A stretch of 64,000 nucleotides of DNA from an uncultured Blastocatellia bacterium (GTDB lineage: Bacteria; Acidobacteriota; Blastocatellia; Pyrinomonadales; Pyrinomonadaceae). A program made the position numbers and the translations under genes. The stretch covers positions 145,971 to 209,970 of the forward strand of contig CAMLLD010000001.1 of the NCBI GenBank assembly GCA_946480785.1. The letters run 5' to 3'. Positions 1 through 8,832 of this stretch are shown here, one piece after another. The first letter of the stretch is position 1. The number at the start of each line of letters is the position of its first letter. The notes beneath the pieces were generated by a model that was given only the letters and a program-made list of their open reading frames with translations, was not told where the DNA came from and did not search any database.

Positions 1-416
1 CCCTTCCGTTTATCAGCGCCTGCTGCTGCATCTGGGCCATCGGCGGCGGTGTCGTCGCGGGTATGCTCTACATCAAGAGTTCCCCGACCCAGGTCCTGCC
101 TGGCGACGGCGCGGTCGTCGGGGCTTTGTCCGGAATTGTCGGCGCCGTGATTTATCTACTTCTCGGTCTGCCCATCGCGTTTCTGCGCGGGACCGCTGAT
201 GTCGAAGCGCAGTTGACGCGATCGGGAGTGCATTTGCCTTTCACGGGCACGGTGCTGTTGCTCGTCGGTGGACTCATGACCGCCGTGGCTTTAGTCGTAC
301 TGGCGACAGGCGGCGGACTTTTGTCGGTGCCGATCTTCGAAAAACGGAAAGCAGGTGGACCACCGGCCCCGCCACCACCGAACATGGGCGGCGGACCAGG
401 CTCGTACGCTGCCTGA
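1..416 (+). CDS. Small membrane protein, 5' end outside window
   Basis: The frame is open from the left window edge (first full codon at base 3), so the real start lies outside; an internal ATG at 63 is probably not it because in-frame upstream codons read as a hydrophobic, Cys-rich segment (FISACCCIWAIGGG) typical of a transmembrane helix. Two or three further hydrophobic segments follow (around GALSGIVGAVIYLLLGLP and TVLLLVGGLMTAVALVVL), then a cytosolic-looking tail rich in Pro and Gly (GGPPAPPPPNMGGG). I do not recognise an enzymatic family. It is followed by other small membrane proteins (CD225-like, TM2, DUF2752) on the same strand, so it belongs to a small-membrane-protein cluster of unknown role. 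Confidence 0.7.
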   Translation, partial: LPFISACCCIWAIGGGVVAGMLYIKSSPTQVLPGDGAVVGALSGIVGAVIYLLLGLPIAFLRGTADVEAQLTRSGVHLPFTGTVLLLVGGLMTAVALVVLATGGGLLSVPIFEKRKAGGPPAPPPPNMGGGPGSYAA

Positions 417-482
417 TGTAACTGAGCTCTACCTAATTCAATTCGGCTGAAATACTACAAAACTGTTTTCAGGAGAAACTGA

Positions 483-794
483 ATGTCTCAAGACTGGACT
501 CCCCCACCCGCAAGCGGTGCAACCACCAGCGTTTCAAACTTCCTGGTGCCCGCGATCATTTCGCTGTTCTGTTGTTTGCCACTCGGCATCGTCGCAGTTA
601 TCTTTGCTGCTCAAGTCAATGGTAAGGTCCAGGCTGGCGACATCGCAGGCGCGCAGGACAGTGCGAAGAAAGCGAAGCTGTTCAGCTTCATTTCTATCGG
701 CCTCGGGCTCGCGGCGATCATCTGCTACGTGCTGTTTTGGGTGATCCTGGGCGTAGGCCTTAGCCTGAGTAGCCCCACGAATTACAACGGTTAA
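483..794 (+). CDS. CD225/dispanin-like small membrane protein
   Basis: 103 residues. A short Pro-rich head (DWTPPPASG) precedes a hydrophobic segment ending in a double Cys (IISLFCCLPLGIVAVIFA), an amphipathic linker (QVNGKVQAGDIAGAQDSAKKAK) and a second transmembrane helix. That order, including the CCLP motif and the A-Q-V-N-x-K segment, is the signature of the CD225/dispanin family (interferon-induced transmembrane protein relatives). In bacteria these are small, poorly characterised membrane proteins, often next to TM2 proteins, as here. An AGGAG ribosome binding site lies about 8 bases before the ATG. The family call is confident; the function is unknown. Confidence 0.8.
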   Translation: MSQDWTPPPASGATTSVSNFLVPAIISLFCCLPLGIVAVIFAAQVNGKVQAGDIAGAQDSAKKAKLFSFISIGLGLAAIICYVLFWVILGVGLSLSSPTNYNG

Positions 795-823
795 AATCGA
801 ACTTAGTCGGAGACGTCAAAGAG

Positions 824-1213
824 ATGAGCAGATACTGCACGAAGTGCGGCGCGGTCAACGATGACACAGCACAGTATTGTACGAACTGCCAGGCGCCGTT
901 AACTGCACCGGTGGGTGGCGGCTATCAACCGATGCAGTCTGTGAATCAAGGCGCGGGCGCGATGACTGACTGGAAGGCGATGGGCGCCGACAAGAAGATC
1001 ACCGCGGGTATCTGCGCGATTCTCGTCGGCTGGCTGGGCGTGCACAAGTTCATCCTCGGCTACACGACCGAGGGCGTGATTCAACTCGTGCTCGGCATCC
1101 TCACCTGCGGTCTCACGAACATCATCAGCATCGTCGAGGGCGTCATCTATCTGACCAAGTCGGACGAAGAGTTTGTGAGGACGTACATTCAGAACAAGAA
1201 GGGCTGGTTCTAG
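824..1213 (+). CDS. Zinc-ribbon TM2 domain protein
   Basis: 129 residues. The N-terminus carries a zinc ribbon with two CxxC pairs (YCTKCG at about residue 4 and YCTNCQ at about 18). A linker leads to a TM2 domain: KKITAGICAILVGWLGVHKF, then a glycine-containing turn and a second helix (VIQLVLGILTCGLTNI) ending near IEGVIYL. The G-x-H-K-F-x-L-G motif after the first helix is the TM2 hallmark. TM2 proteins are small two-helix membrane proteins with no agreed bacterial function. The gene starts 29 bases after the CD225-like gene and is probably co-transcribed with it. Confidence 0.85.
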   Translation: MSRYCTKCGAVNDDTAQYCTNCQAPLTAPVGGGYQPMQSVNQGAGAMTDWKAMGADKKITAGICAILVGWLGVHKFILGYTTEGVIQLVLGILTCGLTNIISIVEGVIYLTKSDEEFVRTYIQNKKGWF

Positions 1214-1230
1214 TTTTATAAATCCCACCG

Positions 1231-1659
1231 ATGCAGTCGGTGCGTGGTGTGGTGATGCCGACTGAATTCATGTACCGGCGTTCAACCGTCGCCGGAATCT
1301 GGTTACTGCTAATCGCGGGCTCGGTTTATTTGTACGTCTTCGAGCCGGGCCGTTCGGGTTTCTTCCCGCCGTGCATGTTTCGCCTCCTGACCGGCTTGCA
1401 GTGTCCGGGTTGCGGCAGCACGCGTGCGGTTCACCAAATCGTTCACGGACACTTCGCGGCTGCGTTCATGCTCAACCCGCTGCTCCTGCTCGCGCTGCCG
1501 TTTTTGGTTTTCGCCTTTCTGCGTTACAGCGCGATCGTGCTGCAGGGCAGCGTGCCGCAAAAGAACTCTCTGCACCCGCGGTACATTTACGCAATCTTCT
1601 TCATCGTGATGGGCTTCTGGATCTTCCGCAACACGCCCTTCTACCCTTTTGTTTCTTGA
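1231..1659 (+). CDS. DUF2752 membrane protein
   Basis: 142 residues with three hydrophobic helices. The central motif PCMFRLLTGLQCPGCGSTRA, followed by a His-rich stretch (VHQIVHGHF) and an N-P-L-L-L segment, is diagnostic of DUF2752, a small membrane family with a conserved C-P-G-C-G-x-T-R core. Function is unknown. The ATG at 1231 gives a head of about a dozen extra residues; ATGs at 1255 and 1270 are alternatives and the start is uncertain. It continues the same-strand run of CD225-like and TM2 genes, 17 bases downstream of the latter. Confidence 0.8.
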   Translation: MQSVRGVVMPTEFMYRRSTVAGIWLLLIAGSVYLYVFEPGRSGFFPPCMFRLLTGLQCPGCGSTRAVHQIVHGHFAAAFMLNPLLLLALPFLVFAFLRYSAIVLQGSVPQKNSLHPRYIYAIFFIVMGFWIFRNTPFYPFVS

Positions 1660-1742
1660 CGCCCGCCCCTTTGTCGCTTATAAAGAGGGCCTAATTCGCC
1701 CCATTCCTCATCGCCGTTAGTTTTCCGAGCTGAGGTAATCGC

Positions 1743-1949
1743 ATGCACGGTCTAACCCCCGGACAGTGGTATCTTCGTTTTACGTGTAAGCACTGTGGGG
1801 CGAAACAGGTCCTTTTCGCTGATTTGTCGCGCGGCGAGGCGCGCATCCGGGCGACGTACGTTGTGGAATGCACGAGCTGTCTGCACAAAGGCGCGTACGA
1901 TGCTGACGACATCGAACGCTATCAGCACCCCCCGGATCAGGCAGACTGA
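1743..1949 (+). CDS. Small zinc-ribbon-like protein
   Basis: 68 residues. Two Cys pairs, CKHC near residue 15 and CTSC near residue 41, are spaced as in a single zinc ribbon. The rest is polar with no transmembrane segment, so it is probably a cytosolic metal-binding protein. The pre-start sequence (GAGGTAATCGC) contains a usable ribosome binding site. The stop lies 13 bases inside the 3' end of the convergent O-antigen-ligase gene. I do not recognise the family; the paired cysteines and sensible start support it being real. Confidence 0.6.
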   Translation: MHGLTPGQWYLRFTCKHCGAKQVLFADLSRGEARIRATYVVECTSCLHKGAYDADDIERYQHPPDQAD

Positions 1950-3475
1950 ACCTCGCCGCGCACGATGCTGTTCACGGCAAGAGTCAGGCCCATGATGAAG
2001 TAAAAGACGGTGACGACTTCGGAGTCGCCCCAGTTGTAATGGACCAGGCCGCTCGCGAAGAAGCCGACGAGGCCGCCGAGCGCGCCGAGCGCGATCCCGC
2101 GCACTTCACTCGAGCCGTCTATCCTGATCAAGCCGACGAGCATCCGGCCATATACGCCGAGCAAAATAAGCCACACGATCAGCGCGGGCACGCCGCGTTC
2201 GAGCGCGATCTGCAGAAGGTTTGAGTGCATGTGACCGATCGGCAGACGTCCGTTATCAAACAAGCCCCACTCGCGCCAATGTCCTTTGATCGAATCCATG
2301 CCGATGCCGACAAGCAGATGCCGCGGGCTGCTGACGAGTAGTTGAAAACCTTCGCGCCAAACCGTCTCGCGCCAACTCGTCGATTGATCTTTTGCATCGA
2401 CAAAGCCGACGTTGCGCTTCATCTGCAACAGGATCACGCCGCCGAGAATAAGTGGAATCGCGCACGCAGCCGCGATCAGCAACGTGCGCCGCGAAACACT
2501 CAGAGAAAGCATTACGGCAGCGGACAGTGCAAAGCCGATCCACGACGCGCGCGTCACCGTGAGGGCGAGCGCAAACACGAGTCCCACCACCGCAGAAAAC
2601 AACAACGCGCCGTACAAACTCCGCTTCCGCTCTGCCGCCAAAAACAATCCAAACGCCAGCGAGGCGATCAGTTGCAACACTTCCGCATACGTGACCCAGT
2701 GGCCGTAAAATCCCGTCGCCCGCCAGTCACGGCCGCGCGACCAACCGCTGATTCCTAACTGGGCCTCGGCCGTGTTGCCTGGCAATAATTTCCCGCGCGG
2801 TACTTCCAACACCGGCATCCACTCCACGCGATAAATGCTGACTTTCGCCGTTCCCGAGGTGGCGCTGTTCGTCGTTCCCGATCCGCCCGCTGCGAGCGCT
2901 GCCGCAAGTTCATCCGGATTTCCGATCGGCTTTCCATCCACTTCCCACACCGTGTCACCATCGACGATCGGCGTCGGCTGTTGCACGGTGCGCGTGTGAA
3001 AGACCGCTTTCGCCAACGGACTCTCCGCACTCACGCCCTGCACCTTCACGCCGCGTCCGAACGCAAACTCTCCCGCGGTCAGCAGCACGTTGATCATGCA
3101 CGAACCGATCAGCGTCAACGCGAGCACGTGGACCAAGCGCAGCCGCCGAACGTTCTGGGCCACGAGATAGACGATCGTGAAGAGACTCGCGCCGCGCATC
3201 TTGCCGATCGACACGATCGGGCTGTAGGAAAACACGCCCGACACGCCACTCAACACAAAGAAGCCGAGCAGCCAGTAGTCCACCGGCGTGCGAAAGAGTT
3301 TGGGCCGCGGATGAAGAGCAAACCGCAGCACCCAGAACAAAAGTCCGAGCAGCCAAAAAGTTTGCGTGGCGGCGATCGAGTGCGGCGCGAAGACGGCGAT
3401 GAGAAAAATGCAGCCGACGATGGCGCGTTCGCACCACCCTGATAGTCCGCGATTCGAGATCTGCGACGTCTGCAT
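1937..3475 (-). CDS. O-antigen ligase family membrane protein with PDZ-like insert
   Basis: 512 residues, polytopic, about ten to twelve hydrophobic helices. The C-terminal half has the O-antigen ligase/polymerase (Wzy/WaaL) pattern: a Trp-containing helix (RASWIGFALSAAVML), a long periplasmic loop with SWRETVWREGFQLL, and GHMHSNLLQIALERGVPALI with the conserved His-x-His/Asn segment. Members join or polymerise sugar repeat units at the periplasmic face. Between helices, around residues 160-235, is a soluble insert that resembles a PDZ core (GDTVWEVDGKPIGNPDELAA), unusual for this family. The gene precedes the polysaccharide genes on the same strand, with an M20 peptidase gene in between, and is divergent from that peptidase by 43 bases. 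Confidence 0.85.
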   Translation of the reverse strand: MQTSQISNRGLSGWCERAIVGCIFLIAVFAPHSIAATQTFWLLGLLFWVLRFALHPRPKLFRTPVDYWLLGFFVLSGVSGVFSYSPIVSIGKMRGASLFTIVYLVAQNVRRLRLVHVLALTLIGSCMINVLLTAGEFAFGRGVKVQGVSAESPLAKAVFHTRTVQQPTPIVDGDTVWEVDGKPIGNPDELAAALAAGGSGTTNSATSGTAKVSIYRVEWMPVLEVPRGKLLPGNTAEAQLGISGWSRGRDWRATGFYGHWVTYAEVLQLIASLAFGLFLAAERKRSLYGALLFSAVVGLVFALALTVTRASWIGFALSAAVMLSLSVSRRTLLIAAACAIPLILGGVILLQMKRNVGFVDAKDQSTSWRETVWREGFQLLVSSPRHLLVGIGMDSIKGHWREWGLFDNGRLPIGHMHSNLLQIALERGVPALIVWLILLGVYGRMLVGLIRIDGSSEVRGIALGALGGLVGFFASGLVHYNWGDSEVVTVFYFIMGLTLAVNSIVRGEVQSA

Positions 3476-3518
3476 TAAAATGTTCGCGGTCTAATATATT
3501 CCATCCAAAGGTAAATGC

Positions 3519-4763
3519 ATGCGTCGAATCATTGTTGCGCTGGTGTTTTGTGCCTCTGTTTGTGCTTTGGCGAGTACGACCTGGTCCCAATCGGGCTCAC
3601 CTGCCGACGAAGTAAAAGCGATTCAGGAAGACGCGCGCGTCGCGGCGGCGTTTGCGCACATCGACCAGGACCGCGACGCGATCCTGCGCGAGTGGATCGC
3701 AATCACGGAAATCAACGCGCCGTCGAAACACGAACAGGAGCGCGCGAAGTATCTCGAAAGTCTGCTGCGAAAATACAAGCTCGACATTCGTTACGACTCC
3801 GCCGGCAATCTCATCGCGACGCGCAAAGGCACCGCCGGCAAGCCGGTCACAGTTTTCGACGCGCACATGGACACGGTCTTTCAACCGGGCTTGAAGATCA
3901 AAGCGACCGTTCGCGACGGACGCGTCTACGCGCCCGGCATCGGTGACGACACGCGCAACATCGAGGCGCTGCTAGCGACGATTCGCGCGCTCGACGCAGC
4001 AAACATCAAGACCAAAGGCGATCTCGTTTTTGTTTTCACGACCGACGAAGAAGCCGGCATGACCGGCGCCAAGCAGTACACTAAAGACAACAAGGGCCTG
4101 GTTGATTATTACGTCGCGCTCGACGGCGGCTACGAAGGCTTCACTTACGCCGGCATCGGCATCAACTGGTATCGCCATCATTTCATTGGCCCCGGCGGTC
4201 ACACACGTTCGCGGACGCCGCCGTATTCGGCGTCGCTGCCACTCGCGCGCGCCATCTCGCGCATTTACGACTTGAAAGTGCCGTCGAATCCGTCGTCGAA
4301 CTTGAACATCGGCATGTTGGGCGGTTCGGAAGTGGTGAACGCAAAAGCTTCCGATGCGTGGTTCACGGTTGACTTGCGCTCGACGAGCAACGAAGTGATC
4401 GCCGATCTCGAGAAACAGATCGCGACGATTCTTGATGAAGAAGCAAAGCGCGTGGGAATGACCGTGAAGACTGACGTGATCTCTGCGTCGCCCGCGGCGG
4501 TGTTGCCGGGCAATCGCGATTCGCAGCTCGTGAAGATCGCCGAAGCAGTTCATCGCGCGATGGGCTTCAATCCGCCGATCGGAAACGCCGGTTCAAACAA
4601 TTCAAGCGCCGCGCTGCTGCAAGGTATCACTTCGATTTCCACCGGCGCTGGACCATGCGACGACTCACACGCGTTGACGGAAAACTGCGAGATCGAACCG
4701 CTCTACAAAGGCATCAAGAAGATTCTGTTGCTGGAAGTGGCGCTGGCGGGTTTAAGTCAATAG
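3519..4763 (+). CDS. Secreted M20-family metallopeptidase (peptidase T-like)
   Basis: 414 residues with an N-terminal export signal (hydrophobic core VALVFCASVCALAS, likely cut near TWSQ). Metal-site motifs of M20/M25/M40 peptidases are in order: DAHMDTVF (first ligand and its partner Asp), GIGDDTRN (bridging Asp), TTDEEAG (catalytic Glu pair), ALDGG (Asp ligand) and a late DDSHALTE (His ligand). The dimerisation-domain loop GPGGHTRSR is also present. Such enzymes cleave short peptides with two bridging metal ions; a periplasmic tripeptidase role is likely. The gene is alone on the plus strand in the polysaccharide locus, and its 3' end overlaps the convergent transferase gene by 7 bases. Confidence 0.88.
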   Translation: MRRIIVALVFCASVCALASTTWSQSGSPADEVKAIQEDARVAAAFAHIDQDRDAILREWIAITEINAPSKHEQERAKYLESLLRKYKLDIRYDSAGNLIATRKGTAGKPVTVFDAHMDTVFQPGLKIKATVRDGRVYAPGIGDDTRNIEALLATIRALDAANIKTKGDLVFVFTTDEEAGMTGAKQYTKDNKGLVDYYVALDGGYEGFTYAGIGINWYRHHFIGPGGHTRSRTPPYSASLPLARAISRIYDLKVPSNPSSNLNIGMLGGSEVVNAKASDAWFTVDLRSTSNEVIADLEKQIATILDEEAKRVGMTVKTDVISASPAAVLPGNRDSQLVKIAEAVHRAMGFNPPIGNAGSNNSSAALLQGITSISTGAGPCDDSHALTENCEIEPLYKGIKKILLLEVALAGLSQ

Positions 4764-6307
4764 CCTTCGCGGCCGATCATCACGAAGCCGGTGCGCAAGA
4801 TAATTTTGAGATCCAGGAGTAACGACCAGTTCTCGATGTAGAACAAGTCCAGCCGCACCATCTCTTCAAACGGCAAACGGTTTCTACCCGAGACCTGCCA
4901 CAGGCCTGTCAGCCCCGGCTTCATGTCGAGCCGCTTGCGGTGCCACAGTTCGTAAGCTTCAACCTCGTAAGGAATCGGCGGGCGTGGGCCAACGATGCTC
5001 ATGTCGCCCATCAGGACGTTGAGCAGTTGCGGCACTTCGTCAAGACTCGTGCGTCGCAGGAATTTCCCGACGCGTGTGATGCGTGGATCCGCGAAGAGTT
5101 TGTAAGTCGGTTTTTGTGAGTTGCCGAGGTTCGCTTCGGCACGTCCCGCGATAAACGCGCGCTGATACTCGCGATGCAGCTCGGGATCGGCATCGGCGAT
5201 CATCGTGCGAAACTTGTAAAGCAGAAACAGACGGCCGTCCATGCCGACGCGTTCCTGCGTGTAAAAAACCGGGCCTTTCGAATCGAGTTTGATCAGCAGC
5301 GCGAGCAGCAGCCAAAACGGCAGCAACAGCAGGAACGCTGCGGCTGAGATCACGATGTCGAAAGTTCGTTTCAGTATTCGCGCGCCGCTCGAGAGTGGTT
5401 CGCGAAACAAACGAATCATCGGCAGCACGCCGATTTGATCGATCTCGGTTTTGCGTGGCAGGCAGTTGAACAAACTCGGCGCGATGCGAAATTCGACACC
5501 GCGGCGGCGGCCGCAGCGCATCATCACTTCAAACAACGCGTCGCCACTCACCTGCGGATCGGCGATGATCACTTCGTTAGCGCCGGAATCGCGAATCGCT
5601 TCGGGCAAGCCCGCGAGCGCCGCGATCACCGGCACGCCTTCGTAAGTTCCGGTTTGAGTTAGTTCCGGCGTTTGCGTTTCGACGACGCCGATGACGCGAT
5701 AGCCGAGCGCGGGACGTTCGCGCATCTCGCGAATGAACAGCGCCGCTTCCGGACCGCGTCCGACCACGAGTGTCGGAATCAAATTGATCTGTCGTTGGCG
5801 CGCAAACGTCTGCGCCGCGCGCATCACAAACCTGATCGTGACGACGCTTGCGAGCACCAGGAAGAAGTCGACGACGAACACGCCGCGGGCGTAAGAGAAC
5901 GCGCGAAACTGAAAGCCGCCGCGATAGAGAAACGCGGCCGCAACGATCAGCAACGAGCCGATCGCCGTCGCTTTGAAGATGCGAATGCCGTCGTCAACAA
6001 ACGAAAACTCGCCGCGTAGTCGATACAGATCGCAGTAGCGAAAACTGAGCAAGCGAATGCCGACGACGAACAATAGCAAACCACCGTACGGCGCAAAGCG
6101 ATCGCTCCACGCGAACGTGCCGTCGCTCGCAAACGCCGAGACACCTTCACGGAGATAGAAAGCGAAGATGAAAGCGCCGGCCGCCGCGAGTGCGTCGGTG
6201 ATCACGAGCAGCGCTTTGACGGTGGGAATGATCCACTTCGGCGCGCGCCCCGGCACACGCACCGCACTCGCGTCAGTTAACTGTTGTCGTTTGCGTTCAG
6301 CTCGCAT
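4757..6307 (-). CDS. Polyprenyl-phosphate glycosylphosphotransferase (EPS initiating enzyme)
   Basis: About 516 residues from the ATG at 6307; a TTG at 6319 overlapping the upstream stop by 4 bases is an alternative start. Four or five N-terminal helices are followed by a Rossmann-like CoA-binding_3 domain ([18 protein letters not shown]) and a C-terminal bacterial sugar transferase domain: a helix after RTFDIVI, then [34 protein letters not shown] and [13 protein letters not shown]. This is the WbaP/CpsE/WcaJ architecture, which moves a hexose-1-phosphate onto undecaprenyl phosphate, the first step of polysaccharide repeat assembly at the inner membrane. It is the last gene of the minus-strand run that begins at 14845. 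Confidence 0.93.
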   Translation of the reverse strand: MRAERKRQQLTDASAVRVPGRAPKWIIPTVKALLVITDALAAAGAFIFAFYLREGVSAFASDGTFAWSDRFAPYGGLLLFVVGIRLLSFRYCDLYRLRGEFSFVDDGIRIFKATAIGSLLIVAAAFLYRGGFQFRAFSYARGVFVVDFFLVLASVVTIRFVMRAAQTFARQRQINLIPTLVVGRGPEAALFIREMRERPALGYRVIGVVETQTPELTQTGTYEGVPVIAALAGLPEAIRDSGANEVIIADPQVSGDALFEVMMRCGRRRGVEFRIAPSLFNCLPRKTEIDQIGVLPMIRLFREPLSSGARILKRTFDIVISAAAFLLLLPFWLLLALLIKLDSKGPVFYTQERVGMDGRLFLLYKFRTMIADADPELHREYQRAFIAGRAEANLGNSQKPTYKLFADPRITRVGKFLRRTSLDEVPQLLNVLMGDMSIVGPRPPIPYEVEAYELWHRKRLDMKPGLTGLWQVSGRNRLPFEEMVRLDLFYIENWSLLLDLKIILRTGFVMIGREGY

Positions 6308-6315
6308 CTTGGGTT

Positions 6316-7332
6316 TCAACCGAGTATCAATCCCACCACTTCGTCGATCACGTTTGACGCCCCTCGTGGCTTGGACGGTTCTTTCTTTTCGACTGACAAC
6401 TTGCGCGTGTCTTCCAAACTTGCGATGCGCTGCAACCGGCCTTCGTTAACAAGCTCTTCATCCACCGCCGCCCACTTGCCCGCGTAAATACTCGCGACCG
6501 GAACACCAAGGGCCGCAGCCTCGCGATTGATCGTTCCGCCCGCGCTGATCACGAGATCGCTTGCGGCGATCAGGTTCGCGCCATCCAACGGCTGCGCCGG
6601 CACTATCAACCGCTCGCTCGCACGCGCCGAGTACAGGCCTCGCTGCGTCTCGTTGCGCGGCAATAACACCACCTGCACGTTTTCCCTTTTCAACAACAGC
6701 GCCAACGCTTCGTCAAATAACTCGTTCTGAAACCGGTGATACAAAGCATCGTGCGCGGGCGGCCGCATCAGGACCAGCACATTATCTGCACGGACGCCGA
6801 GTTCACACAACTCTTTGGCGAACGACGGATCCGGCTGAAAGTCAGCGAGGTAAACATCCTCCTTCGTGCCGTTGTAACGACGAACCTTGCCGGCGCGCGC
6901 ACCGTAACGCCGCAGACGCTCGGCCGGAAAACTCGCCGGCACGATGACGCGCGACGCGAACCGAAACGCGAGGTGGTTCGCGGGCTGGTGTTCGTAGTCC
7001 ATCAGCGTGACGCAACGCGTGCGCAGCGCACGCGCCGCCAGAATTTGTGAATAGGAGTTGTGACTGATGGCGAGATCAAACTTGCGTTTGCGCGCCCACG
7101 AGGCGAGCGCCCACGCGCGCCCGACGAGATTGCCGGCTTTCGCGGACACTTGCCGCCCACCGTGCGCGCCGACAACATCAACTTCAAAATCCGCAGCCTT
7201 CGCGAGCGGAACAGTTTCCGCGAAATCGCGCGCGGTGACTTCGATCTCGTGTCCCGCGGCGACAAACCGCGCCGCGAGTGCTTTGAAGAACGGAACGTGC
7301 GGCGAGTTTGCGAGATCGATCCAGAGATGCAT
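6316..7332 (-). CDS. DUF354 family glycosyltransferase-like protein
   Basis: 338 residues. The start MHLWIDLANSPHVPFFKAL is the characteristic opening of DUF354, a family with a GT-B-like fold related to UDP-GlcNAc 2-epimerase/MurG-type enzymes. Later landmarks are SHNSYSQILAARAL, LMDYEHQP, LVLMRPPAHDALYH and the C-terminal donor-site-like ISAGGTINREAAALGVPV. DUF354 genes are frequent in surface polysaccharide loci, but their reaction is not established. The gene overlaps the start region of the downstream transferase and lies 7 bases after the oxidoreductase gene, consistent with one operon. Confidence 0.85.
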   Translation of the reverse strand: MHLWIDLANSPHVPFFKALAARFVAAGHEIEVTARDFAETVPLAKAADFEVDVVGAHGGRQVSAKAGNLVGRAWALASWARKRKFDLAISHNSYSQILAARALRTRCVTLMDYEHQPANHLAFRFASRVIVPASFPAERLRRYGARAGKVRRYNGTKEDVYLADFQPDPSFAKELCELGVRADNVLVLMRPPAHDALYHRFQNELFDEALALLLKRENVQVVLLPRNETQRGLYSARASERLIVPAQPLDGANLIAASDLVISAGGTINREAAALGVPVASIYAGKWAAVDEELVNEGRLQRIASLEDTRKLSVEKKEPSKPRGASNVIDEVVGLILG

Positions 7333-7339
7333 GTACGGA

Positions 7340-8353
7340 TCAGAGTTGGAGTTCGATTAGCCGGCCGCGGTCGTGCAGCGAGGTTTCCGCGGCTTCGATC
7401 ATGCTCACCATGCGCAGGCCCGCTGGACCATCGGTGTCCGGCTGGCGGCCATGCTCGACACAGTCGATGAAATGCAGCGCTTCGGTTTGCAGCGCCTCCG
7501 TGTTGTCGAGCCGCGGCGCCCACATGTCGCCCGAGCGATAACTCACGAGCATTTTGTAAACGTCTTCCTGACGCGGCGTGACGCTGATGCCTTTGTCGTA
7601 GACCTTCAACTTCTCGCTCGGCTCGAGATCGTCGTAGAGGATCATCTTTTCACTGCCGCCGATCAGCGTGTGACGAACTTTCACCGGCGTGAGCCAATTG
7701 ACGTGGACGTGCGCGATCTGCGCGCCCGCGAAGAAGAGCGTGATGTACGCGACGTTCTCCGGCTGGCCCGGAATGTGGCTGATGCCTGTCGCCGAGATCG
7801 CCACCGGCTTCTCGGGCAAAACGTAATCCATGATCGAGAGATCGTGGATCGCGAGGTCCCAAATGACGTTCACGTCGTGTTGAAACAGACCGAGGTTCAC
7901 GCGCACGGCGTCGTAGTAGTAGATCTCGCCGAGTTCGCCTGACGCGATCAGCTCGCGCGTCTTGCGCACGGCGTCGGTGTAGACAAACGTGTGGTCCACC
8001 AGCAACACGAGCTTGCGCCGCGTCGCTTCATCGATCAACTGCCGCGCTTCATCCGAGCGCGTCGCCAGCGGCTTCTCCACCAGGACGTGCTTGCCCGCTT
8101 TCAACGCCGCCATCGCTAATTCGAAATGTGACGACACTGGCGTTGCAATCACGACCGCATCGATCGACGGATCGTTGATGAGATCGGCCGGTTGGTTACA
8201 CGTCTTCACGCCCGGATAAACCTTCTGCAAAGGCACGAGCCGCTCCTCGCGCAAATCGCACACGCGTGTGACCGCCGAGCCATGCGCGGCCATGAAGTTT
8301 CGCACCAGGTTCGGCCCCCAATAGCCGTAACCGATTACCCCAACGTTGATCAT
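7340..8353 (-). CDS. Gfo/Idh/MocA family oxidoreductase
   Basis: 337 residues. The N-terminal Rossmann motif is VGVIGYGYWGPNLVRN, followed by the AVVIATPVSSH strand and the GKHVLVEKPLA motif that carries the catalytic-area lysine (EKP) of the Gfo/Idh/MocA family. The C-terminal half has the family's alpha/beta domain, including a WDLAIHDLSIMDY segment. These enzymes oxidise or reduce sugars with NAD(P). Its ATG overlaps the stop of the upstream acyltransferase gene (ATGA), indicating translational coupling. With that acyltransferase it recalls the WbpB/WbpD pair that builds diacetamido-uronic acids, although a WbpE-type aminotransferase is not seen here; the substrate is therefore an inference. 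Confidence 0.9.
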   Translation of the reverse strand: MINVGVIGYGYWGPNLVRNFMAAHGSAVTRVCDLREERLVPLQKVYPGVKTCNQPADLINDPSIDAVVIATPVSSHFELAMAALKAGKHVLVEKPLATRSDEARQLIDEATRRKLVLLVDHTFVYTDAVRKTRELIASGELGEIYYYDAVRVNLGLFQHDVNVIWDLAIHDLSIMDYVLPEKPVAISATGISHIPGQPENVAYITLFFAGAQIAHVHVNWLTPVKVRHTLIGGSEKMILYDDLEPSEKLKVYDKGISVTPRQEDVYKMLVSYRSGDMWAPRLDNTEALQTEALHFIDCVEHGRQPDTDGPAGLRMVSMIEAAETSLHDRGRLIELQL

Positions 8354-8832
8354 TTTTCCTGCTTGCGAATGTAGCTGATCACGCGTGCGGGCACGCCCGT
8401 CACGATCGCGAAATCAGGCACGTCTTTCGTCACCACCGCGCCCGCGCCGACGAGCGCGCCTTCACCAATCGTCACGCCTGCGATGATCGTCGCGTTGCTG
8501 CCGATGCTCGCGCGTCGCTTAACTTTTGTCTTTATTACTTGCCAGTCGGCTTCGGTCTGCAAACTGCCGTCCTCGTTGACCGCGCGCGGATAGACGTCGT
8601 TGGTAAACATCACTCCATGGCCGATGAAACACTCGTCGTCGATCTCGACGCCCTCACACACAAAAGTGTGTGAGGAAATCTTGCAACGCGCGCCCACGAC
8701 CGCATTCTTCTGTATTTCGACAAACGCGCCGATCTTCGTGTCGTCGCCGATCGCACAGCCGTACAAATTCACGAGCTCAGGCTGAAAGATGCGAACGCCG
8801 GTTCCTAAAACTACATCTGCTGCGATCGGCAT
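8350..8832 (-). CDS. Left-handed beta-helix (hexapeptide) acyltransferase
   Basis: 160 residues. Hexapeptide repeats run through most of the protein (LVNLYGCAIGDDTKIGAF, NAVVGARCKISSH, GSNATIIAGVTIGEGALVGA), with the closing motif DVPDFAIVTGVPARVI common to sugar O- and N-acetyltransferases. FTNDVYPRA is a further landmark of the WbpD/WlbB-type subgroup that N-acetylates UDP-3-amino-uronic acids. The gene starts directly after the stop of the 8833-10068 gene and overlaps the oxidoreductase by 4 bases, so it sits tightly inside the operon. The acetyl acceptor is inferred from context only. Confidence 0.88.
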   Translation of the reverse strand: MPIAADVVLGTGVRIFQPELVNLYGCAIGDDTKIGAFVEIQKNAVVGARCKISSHTFVCEGVEIDDECFIGHGVMFTNDVYPRAVNEDGSLQTEADWQVIKTKVKRRASIGSNATIIAGVTIGEGALVGAGAVVTKDVPDFAIVTGVPARVISYIRKQEK

